Positions 20,230 through 32,951 of a DNA stretch of 64,000 nucleotides are shown piece by piece. Within the stretch, counting starts at the first letter, position 1, and each line of letters starts with the position of its first letter. The notes beneath the pieces were generated by a model, which did no database searches, was not told the origin of the DNA, and worked only from the letters and a program-made list of their open reading frames with translations. The position numbers were made by a program, and so were the translations under genes. The stretch covers positions 1,674,001 through 1,738,000 of the forward strand of contig JAGVVL010000025.1 in the NCBI GenBank assembly GCA_018287875.1, in the 5' to 3' direction. The DNA comes from Nigrospora sphaerica. Taxonomy: Eukaryota > Ascomycota > Sordariomycetes > Amphisphaeriales > Apiosporaceae.

Positions 20230-23200
20230 CGTGGGCAGAGGGGGCGCGCGGGCGACAGGCAGGCAGACGGACACGACGGGGCGGACGGGGGGTTGGAGAA
20301 GCAGGGGAGCCGAGTCACACAGCAGACGGATGGGGATATAAGCGCTTCTCGGGGAATACCAAGAAGACAAGACCCCACAGGCCGGACGTGTCGCTGTCCC
20401 TCGTGAGCACTTATCCGACCGGGTCAGAGACGGTGAGCGCGCGAGCGGGCTGGGGGCGGCGGAGGTCGAGCCAGCGCGCGCGCCAGCCTAGGTAGGGTCG
20501 AAGTGCCGCGAAGGCGAAGGCGAAGGCGAAGACGGGAGCTGGAAAACCTTCGTCGCGCCGATGGTAGGGCTCTGACGCGGAGCTGGTCCTTTTTATCGGG
20601 CGGGCGCCAACGACCTTGTCCGTGTTGAAGCTGGGGGGAAGCTGGAAACGGAGCGGCCCTTGGTTGAATGGATATCCCGGCTTGATGCTGGAATAGGGCA
20701 CTGCGCGCGTAGGTGGTATGCGTGCGAATGCGGGAGTGCGGGTGAGTGTATGCACATCCGGCTCTTCTTAGTAGCTTGCTACCTCTCTGGAGGGGCCTTT
20801 CTCTACTGGGCTTCGCTTCGGGTGGGGAATCCAAGGTTTGACTCGACCGCCGTCATGTTGTCTCGTCGAGAAGTCGCCCGAGATTGGGATCGCTCGGCAA
20901 CTACAATCGCATTAAATCAAGCCTTTGGGTGCGGGACGCACGGTGGGTAGGATTCCTTCTGCAACCTGACCGGCAATCTCGATGTTGGTGTTGAGCTGCT
21001 GCTTTTCCCCTCATGTTCCATCATCCCCTCCCAGCCCCAAGCCCGCCGGCTGCTATGTACTAGTAGACCTGCCAGTCATGCCTGTCATAGATGCTCTCCC
21101 TCCTTAGTCGTAGTAGCACCGCTGGGCCGGGTTCGTCACGTCACCTGCCGTCATATGTCTCCCCGTCTTTATTGTGGAAGGCCGGAACCTGCCGCTATCG
21201 CATGCGGGACAGCTCGGGCGCTATTACGGACGGCGGGAGTACAGAGCCATTCCATCAGCCAGTGCTCCTGACGGCAGATGGATGCATGTTTTTGCCGTCG
21301 AAGGCATATGAACCCCGAGTCGTGAACCTTTTGTCTCTTCTTCCTGATATGGATTGTTGAGGCCGACGTAGGACGGGGGGACACACGACACCTATTCCAT
21401 GTTCCACTTCGTACCATTGCCCAAGTCGGCTCGCCAGGAGGTACAACGGTATCTGCAAGGCACCCGGCGCATTGGAAGCTCTCTCCGTGGGCTCTCCCTA
21501 CGACTACATGATACCTACATACGAACCTACATCGTTATGCAAGTACCTACGTATCCTACATGAAGTAGGTAGCTTGTGTGGCTTGGAGGGGAATGATGGC
21601 TAATTCCATGCACACACACCCGGCAGCCGAATTTACAAGCGCCCGGATTGCGGCTCGCCGACTGGGTTGCGTATCAAAATGTTGGAACGACCCGTTCGCT
21701 TCCAAAGTGCAGCACGTCCCGAAACGAAAGCGTATTAGTGGTGGATAGGGATGCCGACCTTGGTATGGCATCCATGGAAGGCCTGGCATTCCTGGACACG
21801 GAGGCGCATCTGATGAGTACCTTAGTTTATGTACTCTATCCCCATGTATGCTGTGCTACCGTTGCGTTTCCTGCCAGTACTAGCCAAGTGCTGGGGCATG
21901 GGGGAGGAGGGGAAGGTCTGTGGCGGTCAGGCACAGAGTCTGAGGGATACGTTGCAATCCCTCATCCCTCCGTACTTTGGTAAACGAGGGACGTGAGCTC
22001 GCATACGAACTACCCAGCGAAAGTGAGGGACCCTAGCGTGTAACCCTCCACCACTTAGCCTGCCTCCTGCCCAACTCGAAATACGGTAACGCCTCACTAT
22101 GGAACCTAGAGAGGGGGGGGGACTCAGTACATCCAGCAACTAACTCACTCTGCTGGTATGTATGAGGTAGGTTTGCGGATGCGGTTTGCGCTTGTGCGCA
22201 TAATGTTTGGGTGAAAACCCATCATCCACCACGAGGTCCCTGCCTACATAGAACCAACGGGTACTTGAACTCGTCCCATACATATCTGTATGCACCATAT
22301 AACCTCCAACCCCGGCGTGAGGAATCTCAACTTCCCTTCACAGTCTGCTGGGCATCACCCCAGGAATGAACAGCCGCAGCTGTCAGCTAGCGGACATGAG
22401 CTTGGGCCCATGTTCGAGAAGCTTCGTACGCCGTACCAAGTCCCAGCAGAAGTGAGCCCGGAGGGACCCTTGGTGAGTACCCCTCCAGTACTGCTGGGTA
22501 GTAGAGGGACACGAAGGGATACTTGGTCCTATATACTAACTACCTAAGTGGCAAAGCGCTACAGGCCAGGGGTTTCTCACTTTGGCTCTGGGACTACCTT
22601 ACGTATCTGAGATAGGCCGTGGGGTGGCTGGAGCAGGTCCATCCATGGATGTTTTCAAAGTCGACGGGGAGGTTGCTCCTTTTCGGCAACGCAGCTGGCC
22701 TACGGAGACGTGGCGAGCAGAGCATCCGTACGGCGAAACGATTGCCGACTCTCTCTGTTGGTCCGTGAATGAATATAAACCGCATTTACAAGTAATCGAT
22801 TGGGTGTTGAAGGTAACCCAGGTACCTCTTATACAGAAGCAAGATGTGTGCCTCTTATCCCATGCTCCAGCTGCAGGTCACTGGATATGGAATATAACCC
22901 TTGAAAGTCAGTCGAGCAGGCGGATTCCCGTCTGCGCCGGCGTAAAAACCGAAAGGACGCGTCCCGGTCCCCAGAGCGAGCAAGGCATCAAAGCGAGGCA
23001 GGGCGGTTTTCGACTTATTAACAGCTTTCACGTGGTTTTCGCCCAAGGGAAGCCAAGGTTCCCATCCATCCATCCGTTATTGCCCACCCACGGATGGGCC
23101 AGTGGAAAGCAAGCGCAGCAAAGAGACCCAGATAAGTGCCCCACTGTGAACAGGCAGATCCCCGACACGGCAACCAGCGGCAGCGCGCGCCGTCAAATCT

Positions 23201-23611
23201 CCCACCAACATTTTTTCGACAACGAAGACTGGCGACTGCTGTTGATTTTACGGTTGTGCCCAACTTCGACCTTCGCCGTCGCCGCTGTCATCGTACCCGA
23301 CGACAGCTGCTTCTACTCTCCTTCAATTGTCCATCCGCGGTGCCATCGCCCGAGCATCCGCCTGTGTGGCCCCTCAAGTTATAGGTACCTATCGAGGGCA
23401 TCGGTCTGGGAGCCCCGCGCTTGAACAACCCCCCCCTCTTTGGTCCGGTAGAAATCCCAAATCGCGGCCTTGAAAAAACACCCCACCTACCTTACCTAGT
23501 TACCTCCTCGCCGAGGTCGAGAGAGAGACACCGACACACACCTCCTGCCACTCCAGCCTCTTCAACCGGGGCACGACATTGCCATCGTGCTCACCACCAC
23601 CCGCCGCCAGG
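20230..23611. other. 3.4 kb gene-poor region between divergent sds23 and kap121
   Basis: Both promoters face into this region. No recognised family is encoded. A 260-codon ATG frame at 22645-23424 has no similarity I recognise and is discussed as a finding. Copies of the AGGTACCT palindrome lie at 22820 and 23383, the latter within ATAGGTACCTAT. Confidence 0.5.
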
Positions 23612-26600
23612 ATGACGATGCTGCCGGCAGAAATCCATGCGGAGCTGAGCCAGCTCTTGCTGGCCCTGCAGTCCCCCGACAATGGCACTCGCTCGCAGGC
23701 CGAGGACCACCTGCAACTCAACTGGACCGCGACGCGCCCCGACGTTTTGTTGATGGGCCTGGCTGAGCAGATCTCGGGCTCTACCGATGTCTCGGTACGC
23801 CGCTCTCCTCCCTTCCCCCCCGGCTCCCACGCTCTCCGCACCGGTTTTTTGACGCACCACTAACACCGGCGCGCGCGTGTTCCCACAGCTGCGATCCTTT
23901 GCTGCCGTCATCTTCCGACGCATAGCTTCCAAGACGCGCAAGAACGACCGCGGCGAGACGGTCGAAATCTTTGTCTCTCTGGGCCCCGAGCAGGCCAGTG
24001 CTATCAGACAGAAGCTTCTCGAGTGCCTGACCAACGAGGCGGAGCGCGTCGTGCGCAACAAGATCAGCGATGCCGTTGCTGATGTGGCGAGACAATACGC
24101 AGACAACAGTCAGTGCCTTGCTCTTTCCCTACTCTATACCGCCGCGATGGCGAAGAAATCTTTCTGATCTTTCCACAGACGACTCGTGGCCAGAGATCCT
24201 CGGCGTCCTTTTCAACCTCAGCATGGCTGCCGACCCTGGTAGACGTGAGACGGCCTATCGAGTTTTTGCGACTACCCCCGGGATAATAGAGAAACAGCAC
24301 GAGGCCAGCGTGATGGAGGCCTTCGGTAGGGGCTTCAAGGACGACGCGGTCGCGGTAGGTCTACCCCCGACCAGATGGTCCTCGATACGAGCACTAACCG
24401 CCGCCTGTTGCAGGTCCGCTTGGCCGCCATGGAGGCCTTCGCATCCTTCTTCCGCAGCCTGACCAAGAAGACCCAGCAGAACTACTTCGGTCTCCTGCCC
24501 GACGTCCTCAACATCCTACCCCCGATCAAGGACTCGCAGGACTCTGAGGACCTTAGCAAGGCCCTCCTGGCTCTGATCGATCTCGCCGAGACGTGCCCCA
24601 GGATGTTCAAGCCCCTGTTCCACAACCTGGTCATGTTTAGCGTCGGTGTCATTCAGGACAAGGAGCTCAGCGACGTTGCCCGCCAAAATGCTCTCGAGCT
24701 GATGGCCACTTTTGCCGACTACGCCCCCTCCATGTGCCGCAAGGATTCTTCTTACACCAATGACATGATCACTCAGTGCCTGAGCCTGATGACGGACCTC
24801 GGCGAGGATGACGACGATGCCGCTGAATGGCTGGCCAACGAGGACTTTGATGCGAACGAGGAGAGCGACCTGAACCACGTTGCTGGAGAGCAGTGCATGG
24901 ACAGACTGGCCAACAAGCTGGGCGGCGAGACCATCCTCGCCCCGACCTTCAACTGGCTGCCGCGGATGATGCACTCGCTTTCCTGGAAAGACCGTCATGC
25001 GGCGCTGATGGCCATTTCGGCCATTTCCGAGGGCTGCCGCGACCTCATGATTCGGGAACTGAGCCAGGTGCTCGACCTCGTCGTGCCGGCCCTCAAAGAC
25101 CAGCACCCGCGAGTCCGGTGGGCCGGCTGCCAGGCTCTGGGTCAGATGAGCACCGACTTCGCCCCCAACATGCAGAAGGAGTACTACGACATTATCCTGA
25201 CGACCATCATCCCCGTACTTCAATCGCCCGAGCCCCGTGTCAAGGCTCACGCTGCCGCTGCTCTTGTTAACTTCTGCGAGGAGTCAGAAAAGTCGATCCT
25301 TGAGCCGTACCTCGACAACCTCCTCTCGGAACTTTTTGCTCTTCTCCAAAACGACAAGCGCTACGTGCAGGAGCAAGCCCTGAGCACCATCGCGACGATT
25401 GCTGATGCTGCTGAGGCTGCCTTCTCCAAATACTACGACACCCTGATGCCGTTGTTGGTAAACGTGCTGCAGAGAGAGAACGAGAAGGAGTTCCGTCTTC
25501 TCCGCGCCAAGGCCATGGAGTGTGCCACCCTCATTGCTCTGGCTGTGGGTAAAGAACGACTGGGCGAGGATGCCATGACCCTGGTGAAACTCCTTGCATC
25601 TATCCAGGCCAGCATCACGGACTCCGACGACCCCCAGGCCCAGTACCTTATGCACTGTTGGGGACGTATGTGCCGAGTCTTGGGCGCCGATTTCTTGCCG
25701 TTCTTGCCCAGCGTCATGCCGCCGCTGGTCGAGCTTGCCAGCGCCAAGGCCGACATCCAGCTGTTGGACGACGACGAACAGGTTGAGCAGATGCAGCAGG
25801 AAGAAGGGTGGGAGCTAGTTCCCCTCAAGGGAAGGATGATTGGCATTCGAACCAGCGCCATGGACGACAAGCACATGGCCATCGAGCTTCTCGTTGTCTA
25901 CGCGCAAACTCTGGAGGCTGCCTTTGCCCCGTACGTCAAGGACACGATGGAGAAGATCGCCCTGCCCGGCCTGGCCTTCTTTTTCCACGACCCCGTCCGT
26001 TTCATCTCGGCCAAGCTGGTACCGCAATTGCTCAGCTCGTACAAGAAGGCCTACGGGCCTACGTCGAACGAGCTGCGCGGGCTGTGGGCGGCTACCATTG
26101 ACAAGCTCCTGGAGGTCCTCGTGGCGGAACCTGCCATCGACGCGCTGGCCGAGATGTACCAGTGCTTCTACGAATCGGTCGAGGTGATCGGAAGGGATTG
26201 CATGACGGAGCAGCACATGCAAAAGTTCATCGACGGCGTCCACTCGGCCATTGAGGACTACAAGGACCGCGTAGCCCAGCGCGAGGAGGACAAGGAGGGC
26301 GCCACGGCCGAGGACGCCGAGGACGAGGCTGACGAGCTCCTGCTTGCCATCGAGGACGACCAGACGCTGTTGTCCGACATGAACAAGGCGTTCCACGCCA
26401 TTTTCAAGAACCACGGCATTGCCTTCCTCCGCGCGTGGGAAACGCTGATGCCGACGTACGAGAGCTTCCTGAACTCGTCGGACCAAACCCAGCGCCAGTG
26501 GGGACTGTGCATCATGGACGATGTTCTCGAGTACTGCGGCCCGCAGAGCATCAACTACGCCAACTACATCCAGAGCCCCCTCATCGAGGGCTGCAAGGAC

Positions 26601-27185
26601 GCCTCGGCGGCGATCCGCCAAGCCGCGGCCTACGGTATCGGCGTGGCAGCGCACCGTGGAGGTGAGGCGTGGGCACAATTCCTGGGTGGCTCCATCCCCT
26701 TCCTGTTCCAGGTGACGCAGGTGCCCGACGCCCGCGGCGAGGACGCCGTCTACGCGACAGAGAACGCGTGCGCAGCCATCGCCAAGATCCTTCACTACAA
26801 CAACACGGGGGTCCAGAACCCCCAGGAGGTGATCGCCCAGTGGGTCAACACGCTGCCCGTCGTCAACGACGAGGAGGCGGCGCCCTTTGCCTACGGCTAT
26901 CTCGCTACCCTGATCAACCAGTAAGTCCCGATGACTCGATGGGCTGTGATGACCTACTGACGCGTGTGCAGACAACATCCCGCCGTCACCAGCCAGGCTG
27001 ACAAGATTTTCGTCTACGTGGCTCAGGCCTTGGAGGCCGACATGCTTGGCACTGGTGAGGTTGCCCAAAGGGTTGTCCAGGCAACCAAGGCCTTGACGCA
27101 GGCGTCCAATGTGAACGCCCAGGCCTTGCTCATGCAGAACTTTTCTCCTGAGGGCCAGCAGTCAATCATGCGCTACTTCGCGTAA
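23612..27185 (+). CDS. kap121: Importin beta-3 / karyopherin Kap121 (Pse1, IPO5 family)
   Basis: Five exons (23612-23794, 23889-24108, 24179-24354, 24414-26920, 26972-27185), introns 51-94 nt, encode 1,099 residues, the normal size for Pse1/IPO5. The protein is a solenoid of HEAT repeats; typical pieces are LRSFAAVIFRRIASK, HPRVRWAGCQALGQMS, PRVKAHAAAALVNFCEE and ISAKLVPQLLSSYKKAYG. An acidic loop (AEDAEDEADELLL) sits in the C-terminal third, a usual feature. Kap121 carries ribosomal proteins, histones and cell-cycle regulators into the nucleus and releases them on binding Ran-GTP. Most of the coding sequence is in the single 2.5-kb exon; introns cluster at the 5' end with one near the 3' end, common in fungi. 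A second Met two codons downstream could also serve as start. Confidence 0.94.
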
Positions 27186-28970
27186 AGCGCACCCATTGCG
27201 TCCTGGAAATACGACCCGAGGATAATGAACTTGATGGCACGATGATGATGCCCCCCCACCCCTAGATAGGCCTTTGATGATACCATAGCAAATTCGATAA
27301 TGTCACGTTAAGTCACACTCTTCCCCACTCCTACAAAACGGCCTAGAAGACGCTGCGCGCATACTTCTATTGCAACGACGTGGCGGTAACACCCCGGCGG
27401 GCCTGTACCTCGTAGCCGCTCGAGAGGACCAAGTTGGTGCCCCTCGACTGCACTGGGTGACATAGACCACCTCGTTCTGTTTGTTCTTTGGCAATAGACT
27501 TGGTGGTGGACCATGTGACGGTCGGAAGGGTGCCGGAAATTTCCCGTTCGGGTATCGGATTTTTTGCTTCTTTGAATCCCAACGTGGCGTGGCACGATGT
27601 CCCTCGTGAAGGGGTCCGTCCGACTTGGCGGTTGCCGGACCGAGTCCTACCGGGAGGTGAGGGATACACGCCGTCCTTCGATCCTCTCCTGTCCATTCGG
27701 TGCAACCAGTAGATGCCTGGCCGAGCTTTCCGTCCTCGTCCCTCGTCCGCAGCACGCGCGCGCTTTCCAACCGGCTTGCACATGGTGCAGACAAACTCTG
27801 GGGGACCGGAGGGGGACCGTGTGTCGACCGCATCTTCTTTCCCGGCGAGGCGCGGGTTGCGGAACGGTACGGCCAAGAGGCCTCTTGGAAAGTACGCTCG
27901 AGAACCATGACCCCTACACATACCCCGTATCGCCCAGCAGAGTCGTCGCCATCCCGGTGGCGCAGCTGTGATCGCCTTGCTCGGGTCGCGCTCTCCCTTT
28001 CTACCACACGAGTAGGAACGGTACCGTGTCCCCCTCGCTTCACATGACAAAGCGCGGCCACGATGATGTGGAATAGAGCGAAACTCGACCAGAAGAAGTG
28101 TATGCAGAGATGTGAATAATGACATAATCATGTTGAGAGGGTATACTGGCACACAAAAACTATCGGGACGGCTATGGCACATTCCAAACAGGGTATCTCT
28201 TTCCTTCTGCTCCCGTAGTGATGAAAATAGACATGCAAGGATTAAAAGAAAAAATAAGAAAAAAAACCCATCGCACCCTGGAGGAGCACCAGCTCTTGTC
28301 TCTGATAAAACAGCCGGACCGATCAACGAGACGCCGGTAAGCAAACGGAATCCGGTTCCTCGGAAACACCTGGAAAGCAACTATAAACATGAAGGAGCGG
28401 CAAGGAGGCCGTTCTCCTCTCTGCCGCTGGGAAGGGGACGATGAAAAAGAAATCAAAAGGGGTATTGGGGGGTGGGTATGCTTTGGCAACCCATCTCCGT
28501 GGGCTCGCCTCGTGTGCGTCATATCAATGGCTTCTCCAATCCTTTCCGTCCTGCCTGCCTGCTTGCCCCTTCCTAAACCAGGAACCACGCCGCGCCCTGG
28601 CCGCGAGGCCGCGACGGCGGTGGAAGAGAAAGCGAAGAGGTTCATGTTTCCGCGAAACCAGAACATGATGGGAAAGCAGAAAAAAAAACAGTTCCATGTA
28701 CACACATGCTCTCTCCCTCTTCGCCCGTGCTGGTGGTATATATGATGCGCCCAAAACTCCCGGATGCGAAAAACAAAATGTCGAAACCCGTTCCACGGTT
28801 TTGCAACACAAAGCCCCTGTCAGCCCGACGCCGAAACGAGGAAGGCCTCGCCGTTGGCGCCGGCACTGTCGGATAGGGTCTTCATCTTCGATATGTACAT
28901 CTACGTTTCCAAGATGAGAGATGAAAATGACAAATGAAATGGGGGGGAAAAGAGGGTTGAGGGCCTACTT
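27186..28970. other. Convergent spacer between kap121 and the C2H2 factor gene
   Basis: About 1.8 kb separates two convergent stop codons. Long open frames exist on the minus strand in two different frames over 27303-28380, but neither starts convincingly nor resembles a family, so I regard this as composition. Long 3' untranslated regions are likely. Confidence 0.45.
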
Positions 28971-30703
28971 TCAGGCGCCTCGTCGCCGGCGTCCCCGGTT
29001 TGGGCCATCCGGTCGTTGGGAGAGAACGTCGCGCAGCATGGGGTCGTCCTTGTCCTTATCGACGTGATGAACACGGACATGTCTATGATGGTCATGGTCA
29101 GCGACTGATTCTGCATGGAAAGCCGGGGGGGGGGAGGGGTGCCTGGGGATAAAACTCACCTCTGCAGGTTGTCGGGCCTGGGATACTTGTGTTCGCGATC
29201 GGGGCAGAAAGGACACACGTATCCCGGCGAGTCGTGGACCAGGCCATGCCGAATCATCTCGTTCTTGCGCTTGAATCCCTTTCCGCCCTCGCTCCTCGGA
29301 CATCCCTTGACGGGGCAGTAGTGCGGGCGGGCGGACGAGTGGACATTGGCATGCGAGTTGAGCAGATACTGCGTCTGGAATGGCGCGGCGTTGCATCCGT
29401 GGAATTTGCACACAAAAGAGCCCGTCTGGGGGTTCGTCATGCTGTCAATGCTCATCCGGTCCATGATGGAGGTCGACGTGGCCGGCGTCGAGCCCATGTC
29501 CGTGCTCGGCGTCTCGTTGTAACCGCTGCTCGGGTAGTCCAATCCGGGGCGCTGGAAGCTGTTGCTGCTGGGGGAGAAGCCGTACGGACTGAGCAAGGGC
29601 AGCGTGTGAGCTGGCGAGGGCATGCCCTGCGTCGTATACGAATAGTTGGGGGAAATCGGCGGCGAGCTATGCGCGGCCGAGATGATGGACATGCGGTGGG
29701 TTGCCGTGGTGGGTGGCGAGTGCGGAAACGACGGGGTCGGAGGGAGCCGCATCGCGTGCTCCTTCTCGGCGAAGCCAGGGTGATCACTCAACTGGTCCCC
29801 GAGCTGGGACCTGATGGGAGGTAGCGCATTCGACTCGGACCGGGGCGAGGCCATTTGCAGGGGCGGCAGCTCTCCGTGACCCGGCGTGGTATGGCTGGGC
29901 GTCGGCAGGCCAGTCACAGGAGAGTTGACGTCGCCGGGATGCCTCAGGCCGTGACCCGGCGCCGGCTGGCGCGGAGAAAAGGCATCCTGCGGGTTGGAGG
30001 GGGTATAGGGCGACATGGGGGGTGCCAGGACGGGCTTTGTGCCCTGCGACAGTGTCGAGCGGTGCGGCGGGGCGAGCGGCTGCGGTTGCGGGGGCTGGTG
30101 CAGCCTCAGCGGTTCGTGCAGCCTCGGAGAAGCTGGCGACATGATGCGGTGCGGCCTCTCGGTATCGCTGTGCCGTGATGCGGCGTCCGAGGGAGGCGAC
30201 TGGGCCAGCCTTGCCATAGCGTTGGTGGCAAGGAGTTTTAAATCCATCGACCCGCCCGAAGGTGGCTCGGTCGGCCGCGCATCCGGCGACATGGGGCTGC
30301 CGATATATCTTTCTTCGTCGCCGCTGGCTGTGCTGGTGCCCGACGACGATTCGCTTCTGTCGTCCTCGTCGTCGTAATCCTCATCGGCGTATGCGGCCAA
30401 TGGTCGGCTTCCCGCCTCGTAAGCGATATCCGGCCTCTTCCCACCATCCAGGTAGTGAATCAATACAGCATCGCCCTGGCTCGGGGGTACCTTGCGCCGA
30501 CGATTAGAGGATTTGCGACCGGTGCGGGGAAAAGAACTGACTCTGGGCAACGGTATGGCTGGCGGTGGCGAAGGCGACAGCTCGAGTTTGGGGCGTAGGG
30601 CTTTCATCAGAGGACTGTTCTGAGGGCAGACTTCATCGGGGTCGTATACGTTGCTGGGCGTTGGGTCGTAGCTAAGTGGATGCGAGTTGGAAAGCGTCGT
30701 CAT
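28971..30703 (-). CDS. C2H2 zinc-finger transcription factor
   Basis: Two exons (30703-29160 and 29082-28971) with a 77-nt intron encode 551 residues. The first 420 residues are disordered and rich in P, S, H and Q, with an acidic patch (DEDYDDEDDRSESSS) and a basic stretch (GRKSSNRRRKV) that could be a nuclear signal. Three zinc fingers lie at the C-terminus: finger 1 C432/C437/H451/H455, finger 2 C463/C468/H486/H490, finger 3 C497/C500/H516/H521. Finger 3 is split by the intron (DNLQR joined to HVRVHH), which confirms the splice. The tail RGRRRRGA is basic. I recognise the arrangement as a fungal regulator type but cannot name it or its target genes. Its upstream side is an exceptionally long gene-free stretch, often seen with developmental regulators. 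Confidence 0.85.
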
Positions 30704-31156
30704 TCTTGTGGAGAGGTGTAGATTGGGGTATTAGAGTCAATGGTCGCGCAGCATCAGTCGATTTCTCTACACGCCATCGAAGGGGCGCGCGCGCGGAATA
30801 AAACAGGCCGAATAAATTGCGCACGCTTTTTGCGGCGCTCGGGCGGAGCAACACGAGCCGGTTTCGGGTTCTCGTACGGCAGGAGGGCGGATGGGCCGGC
30901 CTGGAAGCGCACGTCGGCTCGCCTGGGTAGATCGAATGGCGCCTGAACAAGGTTGGTCGCGACGTGACAGCGCAGCGGCGCGCAAGGTTCCGTCGAGCAC
31001 GGTATATTAGATTGTTGTCTTGTGTAAGTTCGCCAAGGGCGGTAGTAGTGCGAGTTAAATAAGGAGCAGCCTCACACCCCCGCGGCGCGTGAGCAGAGTC
31101 CAAGGTGGGAAGAGAGCTGAGTGGTTGGGTGTGGTGCGAGACTGGGTGTATGTATA

Positions 31157-31213
31157 CGTGTGTGTGTGTGTGTGTGTGTGTATGTGTTTGTGTGTGTGTA
31201 TGTGTGTGTGCGT
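31157..31213. repeat. (GT)n microsatellite
   Basis: An interrupted GT/TG dinucleotide tract of roughly 57 bp lies 450 bp upstream of the C2H2 factor start codon, with TATG interruptions. On the minus strand, which the factor gene uses, it reads as CA repeats. Confidence 0.8.
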
Positions 31214-31918
31214 ATATGTAATGGAAGGCGGATGGAGAGGTATAAGAAAGAGGAGGTGGTGGTGGTGGTGAAGGAGGAGGAGTAGGATGAGTAGTAGCAA
31301 CGCTGATCTGGTGAAGCCCGGGCACAGACAAGGCGGAGACGGACTGGCACACTGGGCGAGAGGGACGGAGGAGGAAGGCCGGGAGAAGGAAGTGGCCAGA
31401 CGGCGGCAGCAGACGTCTTGTCGGTACAAGTAGTCGTTGCAGGCGGATAAGGTTGGACGACAGATGGGCCACCCACTAGCCGTTGGGCTGGCTAATACCT
31501 ATACAGGTAGTCTGGGCAAAGGCTACTCCTCGTGACCGCCTGGGCGAGACGGCAGGTTACGAAGAGAGGGAGCGAGGGCGACAGAGGCAGAGCAGGGTCT
31601 TGAACCTTCAGTCTGGCGTAAATTGTAAGGCGGGGACCGCGGAGCCTCAGTCGGCTGCTCCTCTTTTTGTGGATTTTAGTTTTGAGTTGCAGGTGTGGAC
31701 GGTCTTTCCTTGGCCTGCCAAATTGCTAACGAAATGCGTCGGGTGATTCAGACGAGCGATCCCTGGGCGCGACAGGGATGGGGCGCGAAACAATGTTTCT
31801 GGTCGTCGAAAGTTGGAATGAAGGGGTCCCCAGGGCTGATGGGCTGCCTGTTTGGGATCTGCCCGTCGTGGTGCTCGTGCGGTGCGGATCGGCTCTGGCT
31901 TGAGTGGATCGAGTGACG

Positions 31919-31921
<3 letters not shown>

Positions 31922-31954
<33 letters not shown>
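31922..31954. repeat. (GAC)11 trinucleotide repeat
   Basis: Eleven uninterrupted GAC units. It lies in non-coding sequence by my reading, so expansion or contraction would not alter a protein. Confidence 0.85.
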
Positions 31955-31956
<2 letters not shown>

Positions 31957-32335
31957 CGCTTGGGGCGAGTTGGCCGGCGATAGACAGCGAGCGGGAGAAA
32001 GTGGAGGAGGGAGGAGAGAGGGAGAGAGGAGGGTCGCTAGGTACCTCTCTCGTTCAGGAGGGGCTTTGGGTAGCAAGGTATTCGAGGGTGTAGTAAGTTC
32101 AATGGTGGTGACCAGGGCAGGCAGACGGGCAAGGAAGTTGTATAGAATATGTGATGTAGCGGACGGGAGAAGCGGTGGCCTTGGCCTCTCCATTATGGCA
32201 GATCCCGTTGTTTCTGACCACTGCGCCTATCCATCCCGGCCCATACATCCATCTCTTATGGGACCTTTGACTCTTCGTACCTGTACCAAACCGTATGGCT
32301 CGGTCGGTACATGCCTCTCCTCCTTGCAGGCGCGG

Positions 32336-32391
32336 GCACACACACACCCACACACCCACACCCACACGTACACCCACATACACACCCACCA
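32336..32391. repeat. (CA)n / CACCCA microsatellite
   Basis: A tract of CACA and CACCCA units of about 55 bp ends just before an ATATATATAG stretch. It is the reverse-complement type of the GT tract at 31157. Confidence 0.8.
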
Positions 32392-32931
32392 TATATATAG
32401 GTACCTCCTCTCAAGTAACCAACATGCCTTTTTGGCTCGTCTGTTACTTTGCCCGCCTCCTAGATGCAGGCTCGTCTGGGCCGTCTATCTGCCCGTTTTT
32501 GCCTGCTTTACCTGCCCTGCGCTCCAGCCCAGCCGGCCGTCTCTGCGGCCCCCGGGGATCCCAGGATGCAGGCAGGGTGAGGAGGGATCATGGATGGGAT
32601 GCGGCTGTGATAAGATGCGATGCGGCCACGCACCGGGCGTGTGGTAGGGTGACCTATGAGAGGGGTAAGAGTAGACGGGGGGCCGGCCTGGGCTGGACGA
32701 CTGGCAAAAAACATGTCGTCCCATCATTCCCATCCAAAGCATCGCATCCCGCAGGTAGGGCAGGCACTTCATAGGCGGCTGGACGGCGGCGGCGGTCCAG
32801 AACCAGGGCCAGAGTTGTACGGGGTACTTGCTGCCATCCCTCGCTTTAGCCCGAAACCAGCCAATACTTGGGGGTACCATGGTACTTCCGGGGCCGCGGA
32901 CAGCCCGCTTTTTACCTCTCACACTCTCCTG

Positions 32932-32951
32932 CCTCTCTCTCTCTCTCTCTA
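32932..32951. repeat. (CT)n tract
   Basis: About ten CT units in a row, in a region of general purine/pyrimidine strand bias. Confidence 0.7.

Noticed and set aside
25815..27068. 417-codon minus-strand open frame inside kap121
   Set aside because: Antisense shadow of the large kap121 exon.
27367..28380. 337-codon minus-strand open frame in the convergent spacer
   Set aside because: Begins at TTG, overlaps another long open frame in a different phase on the same strand, is rich in R, S and P, and resembles no family; composition is the simpler explanation.
31904..32647. 247-codon plus-strand frame with Asp-rich and His/Thr-rich stretches
   Set aside because: The runs are translations of (GAC)n and (CA)n microsatellites; nothing conserved.
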